Shown in pieces: positions 51,289 to 60,651 of a DNA stretch of 64,000 nucleotides (within the stretch, counting starts at the first letter, position 1; each line of letters starts with the position of its first letter). A program made the position numbers and the translations under genes. The stretch is from contig CAZJDX010000012.1 in the NCBI GenBank assembly GCA_964544885.1, positions 1 to 64,000 of the forward strand, given 5' to 3'. Source of the stretch: QQVM01 sp964544885. GTDB taxonomy: Bacteria; Bacteroidota; Bacteroidia; AKYH767-A; 2013-40CM-41-45. The notes under the pieces are model-generated. The model was not told the DNA's origin, did no database searches, and saw nothing but the letters and a program-made list of their open reading frames with translations.

Positions 51289-54018
51289 TTAATCCTTGGT
51301 TCTGATGAGATGAACATATCCATTAAGCTGTACCGTTTCAACTCCTTTGATACGGTAAAAATTAACCAGGCAGGTATAGTAGTAAACTCCTTCCGAACAA
51401 TCCTGTCCGCTGGTCTGATCTTTTCCGTCCCAATTGATATCCTTATCCGAACTTTCAAAAACAAGAATTCCCCAGCGATTATAAATTTTTATCAGGATGT
51501 CCTTAACATTTTTATACGGAGGACAATTTTTCAGTTGCAATTCAGGTGAAGTGGTGGAATCGCATGGATGGAAGAGGTCATTCACCCCATCGGCATTGGG
51601 CGTGAAAACGCTTGGCAATACATATTGCCTGCATGTATCGACACAGGCTTCAACAGGAGACAGTGTTTCATTATTCACTGAATCAAGCGCGGTAACCTTA
51701 TAGCATCCGGCCAGGGAAGAGAGATTACGGTGAAAATATACCGTGTCCGCCGGATTATTTAATGAATCGATCAACTCATATCCACTTTCGGAAGAGGGAG
51801 CATAATAAATATAGTATTTGAGAACATCATCCGCGCAGTAATTGTTCGGGTTCGTCCAGGTAAGTTGATTTTGACCATCCGCACAAAACGATTCAGCGAC
51901 CAGTTCGGGGGAACATGGTGCCACATTATCTGCCGGGATGGCGCATTCTCTTTGTGAGCGGTTCGATATCGGGTCAACAAAACCCGGAAAGGTGTATTCG
52001 CCCGTACTTCTCACGTAATAACAGTAGGTATTTCCATTGACAAGTCCGCTATCAGTATAGGTTCTCAGCGCGGTTCTTGCGATCGAATCGTACTCCAGGG
52101 TAAGATCATTCAGTTTATAAATATCGTAGAACAAATTGGACCAGGGTACATGTTCCTCCCAGGACAGAACCACCCTGTTGTCTGTCGGAGAAAGGGAGAG
52201 AAACACGGTGGAAGCGGTAGTACTGTTTCCTTTGAGAACCAGATTTCCATTGTCAGTATAATACAATTCAACTTTATAAGACCAGGGTGTACTTTTTGTG
52301 TCAATGAGTGTGTCAATGTAGGTTGTATCATTCAGATCATTAAAAACGGCAACCTGACTGAAACTGGCACCGGAGAAACCGGTGGAATGAAACAACCTGT
52401 ATTGATATGGAGGGGGGTTCTGGACGGTATCAAGATCCGTAGGCTTACTCCAGGCTACATAGACAGATCCCAGTACAGTATTCGTTTCCCTGACATCGGC
52501 ATTGGTGAGAACGGGAAGATCTTTCTTAAGAGATGAACATACCTGATCAGTCGCGCAGCTCTCCGAACCACCCGGGTAAACCGCAGTAACAATGTAGCAA
52601 TACTCAACACCCACAGATAAACCGCTTCCATTATTATTATCAAGGTATGTGGTACTGTTCAGACCGAGGGTTGTGTCAAGCAGTGTGTAACCGGAGTAAG
52701 CGGGAGCGCCGTTATCACAGGGACAGGGGATTGATCCGGGATACTGACCAGAACGCCTGTAGATCCGATAACCGACTACCTGCGAGCAGGAGGGCGCATC
52801 CCAGTTTAGTCTGATGGCATTTCCGTCTGGAAGGGCAGTCAGGTTCTCCGGAGCCGGTCCGATCACACGGATAAAAACTCCGGCGAGGCTTACCAGGATA
52901 ACCGAATCCGGCGGCACAACGTCTTCAGCCCTGAATTGCGCATAGTATGGCTGTGTTCGTATATGCCCACAGTTAGTTTCCCAATAAAACCTGCTGGTGA
53001 CGGTGTCGTTATTCTGTGTCAGTGGGGTCATAATCGCTGAATCAGGCACCGTAAACGGTCCGCCGCTACCCGATATGATAACACTGTTCCCGTCGGGGTC
53101 GATGGCCGTTATATTGAAAGCAAGCGTATCGCCAGCGACCACACAGGTATCCGCGAGAGGCTGAATCTGAGGAGGATGATTGTTACAATTACCGATAATG
53201 ATCTGCATATCTCTTGTCACATAACCGATCTGAGTACCGTTTCTCCATTCAATAATCTTGAAGGCCACATTATACTCCCAGGGTGCAAAACCGGCAATGG
53301 TTAGCGGGGTATTCCAGACAAGATCCCCTGTGACAGGATCGATTGAAAAGGACGAAGAGGTTACAGGGAAAGTATACCCCGGTATAGGATCTCCACCGAG
53401 CCCTCTGCAAACGGTTAGCTCATAGGAGAGGGAGTCCCCGTCAGGATCAAATGCATTGGCATTATGTATAAAAATCCTGTCAACACAGCCGCGGTCTATG
53501 GGTGGGTAAGTGAGTACAGGAGAACTGTTAATTCCGAGAAATGGATTTATAATCAGCAAGGTACTTACATAAAACGGAACCTCTACTGATCCGGGAATAT
53601 TTACAACACCGGCATTTCGGTTAGGATCTTCGAAGTGAATGAGAAATTCACCATTGCCATTGTAGGTATGAGTATTTATATATGTATTACGACTGATATC
53701 ATTATCGAGATCTTCCTTGAGACTTCTTACAAAAACCACCGGTGGCGTTCCGTCGCCGAAGTATACAGAATCAAGCGTTGGTCTGTCGGCCTGTCTGCTA
53801 CTGGTTTTGGTATAGGTAATAATCGTGATCTCATAAGTCAGCGCCGGCGGGGGACCTATATAGCGATAGGTGATCTCACCGGCGCGGTTGTGAGTGGCAA
53901 AAGAAGAGAAGCAGGAAATAAAAAAACAAGCCGCTAAATGCAGAGCAAAGCGCCGTAAATTCGGGAATACAGATCCCTTTGATTCAGTCGCGTAGCTTTT
54001 CCGGTAAATTCTTTTCAC
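51289..54018 (-). CDS. Gliding-motility-associated C-terminal-domain protein with Fn3-like domains
   Basis: 909 residues with a signal peptide (ACFFISCFSSFA). Several Ig/cadherin-like domains follow (FDPDGDSLSYELTVCRGLGG; ADPDGNSVIISGSGG-type IDPDGNSVIIS), then fibronectin-type III modules around residues 390-810 (LTALPDGNAIRLNWDAPSCS; QVVGYRIYRRSG; STYLDNNNGSGLSVGVEYCY). The end is a type B T9SS/gliding-motility CTD: VFTPNADGVNDLFHP and IKIYNRWGILVFESSDKDI. Probably a cell-surface adhesin or structural protein. It is divergent from the secreted protein at 54321 and sits before ribE. Confidence 0.85.
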   Translation of the reverse strand: MKRIYRKSYATESKGSVFPNLRRFALHLAACFFISCFSSFATHNRAGEITYRYIGPPPALTYEITIITYTKTSSRQADRPTLDSVYFGDGTPPVVFVRSLKEDLDNDISRNTYINTHTYNGNGEFLIHFEDPNRNAGVVNIPGSVEVPFYVSTLLIINPFLGINSSPVLTYPPIDRGCVDRIFIHNANAFDPDGDSLSYELTVCRGLGGDPIPGYTFPVTSSSFSIDPVTGDLVWNTPLTIAGFAPWEYNVAFKIIEWRNGTQIGYVTRDMQIIIGNCNNHPPQIQPLADTCVVAGDTLAFNITAIDPDGNSVIISGSGGPFTVPDSAIMTPLTQNNDTVTSRFYWETNCGHIRTQPYYAQFRAEDVVPPDSVILVSLAGVFIRVIGPAPENLTALPDGNAIRLNWDAPSCSQVVGYRIYRRSGQYPGSIPCPCDNGAPAYSGYTLLDTTLGLNSTTYLDNNNGSGLSVGVEYCYIVTAVYPGGSESCATDQVCSSLKKDLPVLTNADVRETNTVLGSVYVAWSKPTDLDTVQNPPPYQYRLFHSTGFSGASFSQVAVFNDLNDTTYIDTLIDTKSTPWSYKVELYYTDNGNLVLKGNSTTASTVFLSLSPTDNRVVLSWEEHVPWSNLFYDIYKLNDLTLEYDSIARTALRTYTDSGLVNGNTYCYYVRSTGEYTFPGFVDPISNRSQRECAIPADNVAPCSPELVAESFCADGQNQLTWTNPNNYCADDVLKYYIYYAPSSESGYELIDSLNNPADTVYFHRNLSSLAGCYKVTALDSVNNETLSPVEACVDTCRQYVLPSVFTPNADGVNDLFHPCDSTTSPELQLKNCPPYKNVKDILIKIYNRWGILVFESSDKDINWDGKDQTSGQDCSEGVYYYTCLVNFYRIKGVETVQLNGYVHLIRTKD

Positions 54019-54320
54019 AAGTTCAAAAAATGATATCCGGATCCTTCCATTCTGGCTGTGTCTATGAGTGAACGATCCTATAGCTGATCTAATTCCCTAA
54101 ATCAAAGATTCTTTCAAGTTCCGGGATTTTCTTTTGCACAATTTAGAGATTTTCCCGCCATAAAAAAAAGGATTTTACGATTTCGTAATGAGCCAGGCTA
54201 TATTACTAACACACACGCTGTTTTGAACTGTATATCTTGAATGTTTTGACATTGTTGTGATAAAGTAATTTCTCCTAATTTAGTTTCATCGAATCATTGC
54301 AACACAAAACACAAAAACCT
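54019..54320. other. Intergenic region between divergent surface-protein genes
   Basis: 302 bp. It should contain both genes' promoters, but I see no strong TTTG/TAnnTTTG pair, hairpin or RNA gene. An A run at 54162-54170 is the only notable feature. Confidence 0.4.
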
Positions 54321-55289
54321 ATGAACACTAAAATTAACAGAACATCACTTGTCATCATCTTTTTTTATCTTATTCACCTGAATGCGATAGCGCAAAAAAG
54401 TCTCAGGGAGTATGTTGAAAAAGCGGGCAAGTCTAACATCTATGATAAAACTGAGCTCACCCTTGTCCCTGTAACGGCAGCCGGTTTTGGAGACGGACAC
54501 GGAAGGGTAGCGCTTCTTACCTCAGCCGATCAGATCCCTGATACGATTGCACTCGCAACATTTTACATTTACGACCTGGGTACTGCATCAACAAGTACAG
54601 CCGGGAACTGGGCCACAACCACTTATACTGCTGTCTCTGAAAAAGGAGGTAATATACTGGCGAACCTTGCCCTTGAAAATTCAATGAATAAAATGAAAGC
54701 AGTAGCTCTTGAAAACGGCAGGATGCTTCTCGGTGTTGAGGAATATCTTAACACTTCTGAAAAAAAAGATTTCTACTATAATGGCTTTAGCCCTCAATTA
54801 TCCAAGCTCGGAAAATTTACAAGCAACCTTGAAAACAAGCACGTAGATATCGCTGTTGGCGCGGATGGTTACCGGCCCTTTGACGTAGCTTCTCATTATG
54901 ATCATCTGCGCTCCACTTCAATCGGATATGAGTTAGCCGGTAAACTGGGAGTTGACGGCATGCTGAGCATTGCGCTGGAAGTGCAGAGCCATAAAAAAGG
55001 AATCAACATACATGGTGTTAAGGTAAGCCTGCACGGACCGAACCGTATTCCAAAAGAAGATAAAAAATATATAGCTCAAAATCTGGGTAATGGATACTAT
55101 GAAGGACAATTGTATTGTTTCGCTTATTATTTTCTGAAAGAACCGGTTCCTGTCGCCGTGATTGAAAAAAACAAAGTGACGGAAATGAACCTCGACGGAG
55201 TGGGTGATATTCTGGAAGAGATGATAAAAAAAATGGAAGCCGGCATGAAAGAATCCGTGGCTAAAGCAGCCTCCAAATACAATAAATAA
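54321..55289 (+). CDS. Exported protein of unknown function
   Basis: 322 residues from the ATG at 54321. Signal peptide ending IAQ near residue 24. No domain is recognised. Notable stretches: AAGFGDGHGRVALLTSADQI, then YIYDLGTASTSTAGNWATTT and LSIALEVQSHKKGINIHGVK; the C-terminal segment (GDILEEMIKKMEAGMKESVA) is a basic helix without a T9SS motif. The pattern of beta strands suggests a compact globular periplasmic or outer-membrane protein. It is followed by a strong hairpin (55315-55344). Confidence 0.65.
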   Translation: MNTKINRTSLVIIFFYLIHLNAIAQKSLREYVEKAGKSNIYDKTELTLVPVTAAGFGDGHGRVALLTSADQIPDTIALATFYIYDLGTASTSTAGNWATTTYTAVSEKGGNILANLALENSMNKMKAVALENGRMLLGVEEYLNTSEKKDFYYNGFSPQLSKLGKFTSNLENKHVDIAVGADGYRPFDVASHYDHLRSTSIGYELAGKLGVDGMLSIALEVQSHKKGINIHGVKVSLHGPNRIPKEDKKYIAQNLGNGYYEGQLYCFAYYFLKEPVPVAVIEKNKVTEMNLDGVGDILEEMIKKMEAGMKESVAKAASKYNK

Positions 55290-55314
55290 TACTCAACCGG
55301 AAGGTATTCACAAT

Positions 55315-55344
55315 CCGGCTTTGTACTACCTGGTACAAAGCCGG
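55315..55344. terminator. 12-bp inverted repeat downstream of 54321-55289
   Basis: CCGGCTTTGTAC (55315-55326), loop TACCTG, GTACAAAGCCGG (55333-55344): a perfect 12-bp stem starting 26 bp after the stop. No T run follows, so it may act as a transcript-stabilising hairpin or factor-assisted terminator. Confidence 0.55.
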
Positions 55345-55473
55345 AACTGTTGTAAGCAATGCCTGGAAGGGTTTGCGCATCCATTAAAATCCGATGAGAG
55401 GGATTTGTAAGCAGAATTAATCCAGCCTGAGTCAGGTTTTTCTTTATATTTATCGCTTAAACTCCCCACGATC

Positions 55474-56739
55474 ATGAAACCATCAGTACTCCTGCAGATT
55501 TTATGTTTTGGACTTTTATTTTTGTTCTCAAGGATACTAGGCGCCTCACCGCCCGATACTGTAATAACAACCTTGAACAATGTTCATCAGGGAAATGGAA
55601 GCGGACTCGCTACACGCTCTGTAACCGACACTTTTCTTTTCCCACAGGATATTTCAGTGTATGGAGAAATAATGATGCGTGTTACCCTTTCCTGTCCGAC
55701 CGGAGGATGTGATCCCTGGGATCGTTTTGCCAACATAAGTATTTTTCATAATGGTGAATGGTTTGAAATCGGCCGTTATATCACTCCTTATGGGATTTCA
55801 TGCGGATGGTTACTGGATGTGAGTGATTACAGAATGATGCTGAGGGACACGGTCATTATTAAATCGTTCATTGACACCTGGACCAATCCCGGATGGCTTG
55901 TCAAACTGGATTTTGAGTTTACCACAGGTGTAACACTTTATGACAATATTAAAGTGGAAAATTTATGGTACACGGAAAATCTCGTCTATGGAGATGCCAG
56001 CAATCCATCAGTATTGCCTGTCATCTCCAAAACCATCGACGCTGATGCTCAAAGTGTAAAGCTGAAAATGGTGAATACCGGTCACGGACAGGGAAACTCT
56101 GATAACGCGGCAGAATTTTCACAAAAGACTCATTCGTTGTATATCGACGGCTTGTTGACCAATACACATTTTTTATGGCGAGCCGATTGCGCAAGCAATC
56201 CCTGCTCACCTCAGGCCGGCAGCTGGCAATACAACCGGGCAGGCTGGTGTCCGGGAGCTGATGTTTTACCAGCCTATTTTGATCTGAGCGCCCACGTATC
56301 TCCAGGGCAATCCATAGACCTTGATTACCGTTTGCAAAACTATCTGAATGCCTGCAGCCCTGCCAATCCTTCTTGTGTGACCGGTTTAACCTGCGCGGAT
56401 TGTAATTATAATTACAACGGGCACACCGAGCCGCATTACAAGATCTCCGGTCAACTGATCACTTATAAAAGCAATACTGCGGGAGTTAAAAGTCTGAAGC
56501 CTGAGAATTCAATCCTGATCTCCCCGAATCCTTCCGAAGGCATGATTAGCGTTCAGCGGAATACAAAGGCGGAGAATGCAAAAATTGAAATTCATGATAT
56601 AAGCGGAAGGCTAGTTTTCGGTTGTCAGATGAAAACAGAGATACAGACCATGGATTTAAGAGATCTTTCCGCAGGAACATATATTTTGAAGTACCATTCC
56701 GACGAAGGCTCGCAGGTAAAAAGGCTGTTGATACAGTAA
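55474..56739 (+). CDS. Secreted PNGase F-like protein with T9SS type A signal
   Basis: 421 residues, signal peptide ending ILGAS. The body resembles peptide-N-glycosidase F: N-terminal jelly roll with MRVTLSCPTGGCDPWDRFAN and EIGRYITPYG, then the second jelly roll with TGHGQGNSDNAAEFSQKTH and SLYIDG. The Asp in GCDPWDR and the Glu in AAEFSQ sit where PNGase F catalytic acids are expected, but I cannot prove the alignment by eye. The middle carries many Cys residues (PCSPQAGSWQYNRAGWCPG). The last 80 residues are a T9SS type A domain (ISPNPSEGMISVQRN to LSAGTYILKYHSD). It would remove N-linked glycans from host or food glycoproteins at the cell surface. Confidence 0.7.
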   Translation: MKPSVLLQILCFGLLFLFSRILGASPPDTVITTLNNVHQGNGSGLATRSVTDTFLFPQDISVYGEIMMRVTLSCPTGGCDPWDRFANISIFHNGEWFEIGRYITPYGISCGWLLDVSDYRMMLRDTVIIKSFIDTWTNPGWLVKLDFEFTTGVTLYDNIKVENLWYTENLVYGDASNPSVLPVISKTIDADAQSVKLKMVNTGHGQGNSDNAAEFSQKTHSLYIDGLLTNTHFLWRADCASNPCSPQAGSWQYNRAGWCPGADVLPAYFDLSAHVSPGQSIDLDYRLQNYLNACSPANPSCVTGLTCADCNYNYNGHTEPHYKISGQLITYKSNTAGVKSLKPENSILISPNPSEGMISVQRNTKAENAKIEIHDISGRLVFGCQMKTEIQTMDLRDLSAGTYILKYHSDEGSQVKRLLIQ

Positions 56740-56753
56740 GAGGTATTTAGAGA

Positions 56754-57379
56754 TTATTTATTCATTGAAAATTTACCATCATTCCTTTTTACCGGATTAA
56801 CTATCATATATTCAGAAATGTTGTGATAAGATTGTTCGTTGCGAATGGCATGTTCGTAATAATTGCGTTGCCATAATTTACCCATCATTTCATTTTTTGA
56901 TTTGTAAATATTCAGACATGCATTTGAAACCAATGATTTATAATTAGTAACAAGATCCCCAATGGTTGCATTATGTAAGTCCATGTCCTGCGGGGCAATC
57001 CCTTGCAGTTGTCTCTTTTTTTTCCGGATTACGGTTGCCCATCATTATTTTGGACAGGGGTGAATCCCACCTCGACCGCATCCACCTACGCGATAATACC
57101 ATGAATATGGTCTGGCATAATCTGAAACACATCCAATTTAAAATTTGGAAATCGCCCGGACAATTTCAACCATTCTCCGATTGCAATTTGCCCGAATTCG
57201 TTTAATTTCATTTGGGGCGATGCATGAGATGGATTTATCCCTTCTCCACGGGTAATTTTTACAAACCTGCATTTTCTGCCCTGACAACAAATGGCCATGA
57301 AATACAATCCCGTCTGTGAAGAATCGTATCCCTTTAAACGAATGGATTCTCGATGATGTATTTGCGGATTGAATTTCAT
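56754..57379 (-). pseudogene. Decayed REP-associated tyrosine transposase (RAYT/IS200-like)
   Basis: N-terminal part at 57086-57379: MKFNPQIHHRESIRLKGYD, then CQGRKCRFVKI and KLDVFQIMPDHIHGIIA, where HIH is the HUH nuclease motif. A stop (TAG at 57086-57088) and another in-frame stop follow, and an 8-A tract near 57017 marks a probable frameshift. The C-terminal part is at 56754-56984: ATIGDLVTNYKSLVSNACLN, then MMGKLWQRNYYEHAIRNEQS. Together they span about 195 residues, the length of an intact RAYT. Two stops plus a frameshift make it inactive. Palindromic hairpins lie immediately upstream. Confidence 0.8.
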
Positions 57380-57440
57380 TTACCATCCACAATTTTTATT
57401 TCTTCTTGGGTCAAGTCATAGAGCTGGCAAACGAGTTGAT
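57380..57440 (-). repeat. Methylase-tail-like fragment, copy 1
   Basis: On the minus strand this reads INQLVCQLYDLTQEEIKIVD or similar, a coding tail resembling the C-terminal end of Eco57I-type N6-adenine methylases. It is one of three copies between 57383 and 57895. It is not a full gene. Confidence 0.5.
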
Positions 57441-57484
57441 ATATTTATTATTTGGGTGTAGCTGCTCATTCTGTCTTTTTATTC

Positions 57485-57576
57485 AACCCCTTACGGGGTT
57501 GGTTATTGGTTTACAGGGTTGTTCCTCTTGCCCCGAATTTCATTCGGGGTTATTGATGTTTAAGCCCTTCGGGCTT
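57485..57576. repeat. REP-like hairpin cluster
   Basis: Three perfect short palindromes in 92 bp: AACCCC-TTAC-GGGGTT (57485-57500), CCCCGAAT-TTC-ATTCGGGG (57531-57549) and AAGCCC-TTC-GGGCTT (57562-57576). All have 3-4-nt loops. REP elements of this kind are the substrates of RAYT transposases, whose decayed gene is adjacent. A fourth, AACCAC-GAA-GTGGTT, lies at 57774-57788. Confidence 0.6.
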
Positions 57577-57584
57577 TTGTGCTC

Positions 57585-57640
57585 CTTCTACAATTTTTAC
57601 TTCTTCTGTCAAGCCCTAAAGTTGATAAACAATTTGATTA
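57585..57640 (-). repeat. Methylase-tail-like fragment, copy 2
   Basis: Minus-strand reading SINQIVYQL, a stop, then GLTEEVKIVEG: same motif with an in-frame stop. Continuous with a 69-codon frame (57616-57825) that reads into unrecognised residues (TALFHTALLKCIPFRIIYEV). Confidence 0.5.
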
Positions 57641-57773
57641 ATACTTTCCTTGCAGTAGTCAATCTTGCCAAGCAGTTGTTCCATGTTTACCTCATAAATA
57701 ATCCTGAAAGGAATGCATTTTAATAACGCTGTATGAAATAATGCAGTGTTCATCAATCCCGCACGGCTAACAC

Positions 57774-57788
57774 AACCACGAAGTGGTT
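57774..57788. repeat. Isolated REP-like hairpin
   Basis: AACCAC-GAA-GTGGTT, 6-bp stem and 3-nt loop, between tail copies 2 and 3. Confidence 0.5.
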
Positions 57789-57837
57789 GAACAGCTTTAA
57801 AGCAGGTATTTCTCATCAAATTCAATTTGATGTGCCC

Positions 57838-57895
57838 TCCACAATTTTTATTTCTTCTTGGGTTAAACCATAAAGCTGGTAAGCCAATTGGTCTA
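57838..57895 (-). repeat. Methylase-tail-like fragment, copy 3
   Basis: Minus-strand reading SQIDQLAYQLYGLTQEEIKI followed by VEG: the best preserved copy. It ends 19 bp before the mqnC stop codon. Confidence 0.5.
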
Positions 57896-57913
57896 TTTGA
57901 CTTTCAAGTATAA

Positions 57914-59041
57914 TCAATACCCTATCACCTGCTGCTCCATCATTTCCGGTACTTCGCGGTACTCGTACTGTTGATTTCTCAACTGGGGTATAAAGCCTGC
58001 CTCCCGGATCGCATCCTGAATTCCCTGAGAAGTAAAGCGGTGCGGAGCTCCTGCAGCCGAAACAACATTTTCTTCAATCATGATGGAACCAAAATCATTC
58101 GCTCCGGCATGCAGGCATACTTGTGCGATTTCTTTCCCTACGGTAAGCCAGCTTGCCTGGATATTGGGAATATTCGGCAGCATCAAACGACTAATCGCCA
58201 GCATCCGGATGTATTCTTCTCCTGAGACGCGGTTCCTGATTCCTTTGATCCTTTTTAAAATCGTATTCTCATCCTGAAATGGCCAGGGTATAAAAGCAAT
58301 AAATCCTTTTGCATCCGCAGGCTTTTCTTCCTGCACTTCACGAAGCCAAACCAGATGCTGAAACCTTTCTTCGAGTGTTTCCACATGACCGAACATCATG
58401 GTCGCTGAGGTGGTAATATGAAGTTTATGCGCTGCACGCATTACATCCAGCCATTCCTTTCCTGTACATTTCCCTTTGGAGATCAAGCGCCGTACACGAT
58501 CTGAGAGAATCTCCGCACCGGCACCGGGTAGCGAATCAAGCCCGGCTTCCTTCAGCGTCTTCAAAACTTCCGTATGACTGCTTCCTTCGAGCTTGGTGAT
58601 GTGCGCAATTTCCGGCGGACCCAATGCATGCAATTTCAGCGTGGGATACAGTTTCTTTAATTCACGGAAAAGTTCAGTGTAATATTTCAAACCAAGATCC
58701 GGATGATGACCACCCTGTAACAAGAGCTGCTCACCTCCGTAACGGTAAGTCTCTTCTATCTTCTGCCTGTATTCGTCAATGGTAGTGATATAGGACTCTT
58801 CATGACCGGGGATCCTGTAAAAATTACAAAACTTACAATTGGCAATGCAAACATTTGTTGTGTTGACATTTCGATCAATGATCCAGGTTACCTTACCGTC
58901 GTTGTGATAATGCATCCTGAGCCTGTTTGCCGCATCCATCAGTCCGGCAGTTGGCGCATGCAGGAACAACTCCATGCCTTCAGACACAGAAAGAAAACCA
59001 TGATCAAGTGCTTTATCGTAAAGGCTGTCAATGTTTCGCAT
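57914..59041 (-). CDS. mqnC: Cyclic dehypoxanthinyl futalosine synthase (menaquinone, futalosine route)
   Basis: 375 residues, a radical SAM enzyme. The cluster motif is VCIANCKFCNFYR (CxxxCxxC). Other MqnC features are EQLLLQGGHHPDLGLKYYTE, LHALGPPEIAH, GAGAEILSDRVRRLIS, TTSATMMFGHVETLEERF, GFIAFIPWPFQDENT and GANDFGSIMIEENVVSAAG. These separate it from MqnE, whose motif differs. It closes the cyclic dehypoxanthine futalosine ring, and the menaquinone made is the likely electron acceptor of complex I. Single gene in this window, next to the REP/RAYT remnant. Confidence 0.9.
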   Translation of the reverse strand: MRNIDSLYDKALDHGFLSVSEGMELFLHAPTAGLMDAANRLRMHYHNDGKVTWIIDRNVNTTNVCIANCKFCNFYRIPGHEESYITTIDEYRQKIEETYRYGGEQLLLQGGHHPDLGLKYYTELFRELKKLYPTLKLHALGPPEIAHITKLEGSSHTEVLKTLKEAGLDSLPGAGAEILSDRVRRLISKGKCTGKEWLDVMRAAHKLHITTSATMMFGHVETLEERFQHLVWLREVQEEKPADAKGFIAFIPWPFQDENTILKRIKGIRNRVSGEEYIRMLAISRLMLPNIPNIQASWLTVGKEIAQVCLHAGANDFGSIMIEENVVSAAGAPHRFTSQGIQDAIREAGFIPQLRNQQYEYREVPEMMEQQVIGY

Positions 59042-59133
59042 ACCTGATGTTTATTCCCGGAGAATTTAAGAGACAGATTTAAACCTCTGCATGATTATTT
59101 TCTGTACTTTCCGCAATCAAAAATACAAATAAA

Positions 59134-60567
59134 ATGCAGACTTCTATCCTGACTTGCAACACCTATAAAGCCTCTGATTCACTGCTAATCCTGACCGGCT
59201 CACCAAAAGACCTCCCGCATAAGATCTTTACAAAGAAAGAAACAGATTATATCAGTAAGGAAATAAAAAACGGCCGCACATCCATCATCATTAACCAATA
59301 TGACAGGGTCATCTGTATTTATAAGGCCGATACTACCGTTAACAGGGATCTGCTTCTTGAACAATGCAGAAAGGCGGGTGATGGCATTCTTCCCGTATTG
59401 AACAAGGCCGGAATTAAGCGGGTTGTATTAGTGGATACAAGCGGTGACAAGCAACTTATTCTTGCGGTTGCGGAAGGCATGGCATTGGGAAATTATCAGT
59501 TCCTGAAATATAAGAAGAGCAAAAAGAAGGACGCGAATTCGCTCCGTGAAATCGCCATTCATGGCAGGTCGGTAAAACCCGCGGATGCCGAAACACTTCA
59601 GCACATCGTCAATGCGGTAATCCGGGCAAGAGATCTGGTCAATGAACCTCAGTCCTGGCTCAATGCCTCACAACTTGCAGGCGAATTTGTAAAAATGGGG
59701 AAAGAGGCTAAGTTTCGTGTTGCGGTTATGCGTAAATCCCGTATTCGCTCCTTGAAAATGGGTGGCTTACTTGCTGTCAACAAGGGCAGTCCCCAAGCCC
59801 CAACCTTTACAGTCATGAGCTACAAACCAAAGAAAGCAAAAAATAAAAAGCCATACATTCTGGTTGGGAAAGGTGTAGTGTATGATACCGGTGGATTAAG
59901 TCTCAAACCCACACCCAATTCAATGGACCAGATGAAATGCGATATGGCCGGCGCGGCGGTGGCAGCCTCTACCCTGTATGCCATTGCCAAACTGAAATTA
60001 CCGGTTTATGTGATCGCCCTCGTTCCGGCAACTGATAACCGTCCGGGTGGCGACGCCTACACTCCCGGTGATGTGATCACCATGATGAGCGGCCATACGG
60101 TTGAGGTACTGAATACGGATGCTGAAGGCAGGCTTATCCTCGCAGACGCGCTTCACTATGCTAAAAAGTTCAACCCTCAACTGGTGCTTGACTTTGCCAC
60201 CCTGACGGGAGCAGCCGCAGCCGCGGTTGGTTCCTACGGCATTGTCTGCATGGGAACTGCAGATGAAAAGGTCAGGGCAGGAATCCGGGAGGCGGGTAAC
60301 CGTACTTATGAGCGACTTGCCGAATTTCCATTCTGGGATGAATATGACGATTTGCTCCGTAGCGATATCGCCGACATGAAAAATATAGGCGGCCCGGTAG
60401 GCGGAGCCATAACGGCTGGTAAATTTTTACAACGCTATACAGATTATCCATGGATGCATTTTGATATCGCAGGACCGGCATTTATTACCTCACCAAGCAG
60501 TTACCGGGGAAAGAACGGAACCGGCTATGGAGTGAGGCTGATGGTTGATTTTTTCCGGAACCTCTGA
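59134..60567 (+). CDS. pepA: Leucyl aminopeptidase (M17)
   Basis: 477 residues. The C-terminal catalytic domain has LVGKGVVYDTGGLSLKP (metal-binding Lys and Asp), QMKCDMAGAAVAASTLYAIA and VLNTDAEGRLILADALHYA (Asp and Glu ligands), followed by DFATLTGAAAAAVG. The N-terminal domain is less conserved, as usual. It cleaves N-terminal residues with two Zn/Mn ions and forms hexamers. Some M17 proteins also bind DNA (PepA); no evidence for that here. No operon partner; pdxA follows 84 bp later. Confidence 0.93.
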   Translation: MQTSILTCNTYKASDSLLILTGSPKDLPHKIFTKKETDYISKEIKNGRTSIIINQYDRVICIYKADTTVNRDLLLEQCRKAGDGILPVLNKAGIKRVVLVDTSGDKQLILAVAEGMALGNYQFLKYKKSKKKDANSLREIAIHGRSVKPADAETLQHIVNAVIRARDLVNEPQSWLNASQLAGEFVKMGKEAKFRVAVMRKSRIRSLKMGGLLAVNKGSPQAPTFTVMSYKPKKAKNKKPYILVGKGVVYDTGGLSLKPTPNSMDQMKCDMAGAAVAASTLYAIAKLKLPVYVIALVPATDNRPGGDAYTPGDVITMMSGHTVEVLNTDAEGRLILADALHYAKKFNPQLVLDFATLTGAAAAAVGSYGIVCMGTADEKVRAGIREAGNRTYERLAEFPFWDEYDDLLRSDIADMKNIGGPVGGAITAGKFLQRYTDYPWMHFDIAGPAFITSPSSYRGKNGTGYGVRLMVDFFRNL

Positions 60568-60624
60568 TCGGGGACGCAGGAATTATTTGCCTTGTATAAA
60601 GAAATTTTTTACCCCTCTTTCTCT

Positions 60625-60632
60625 TACCTTTG
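60625..60632 (+). promoter_or_regulatory. Candidate -7 box of pdxA
   Basis: TACCTTTG, matching TAnnTTTG, ends 19 bp before the pdxA ATG. No TTTG at the usual spacing. Confidence 0.35.
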
Positions 60633-60651
60633 CTGAACAATAAAATTTACG

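Noticed and set aside
57406..57723. 105-codon plus-strand frame across the hairpin cluster
   Set aside because: It is read through palindromes and tail fragments whose meaning lies on the minus strand.
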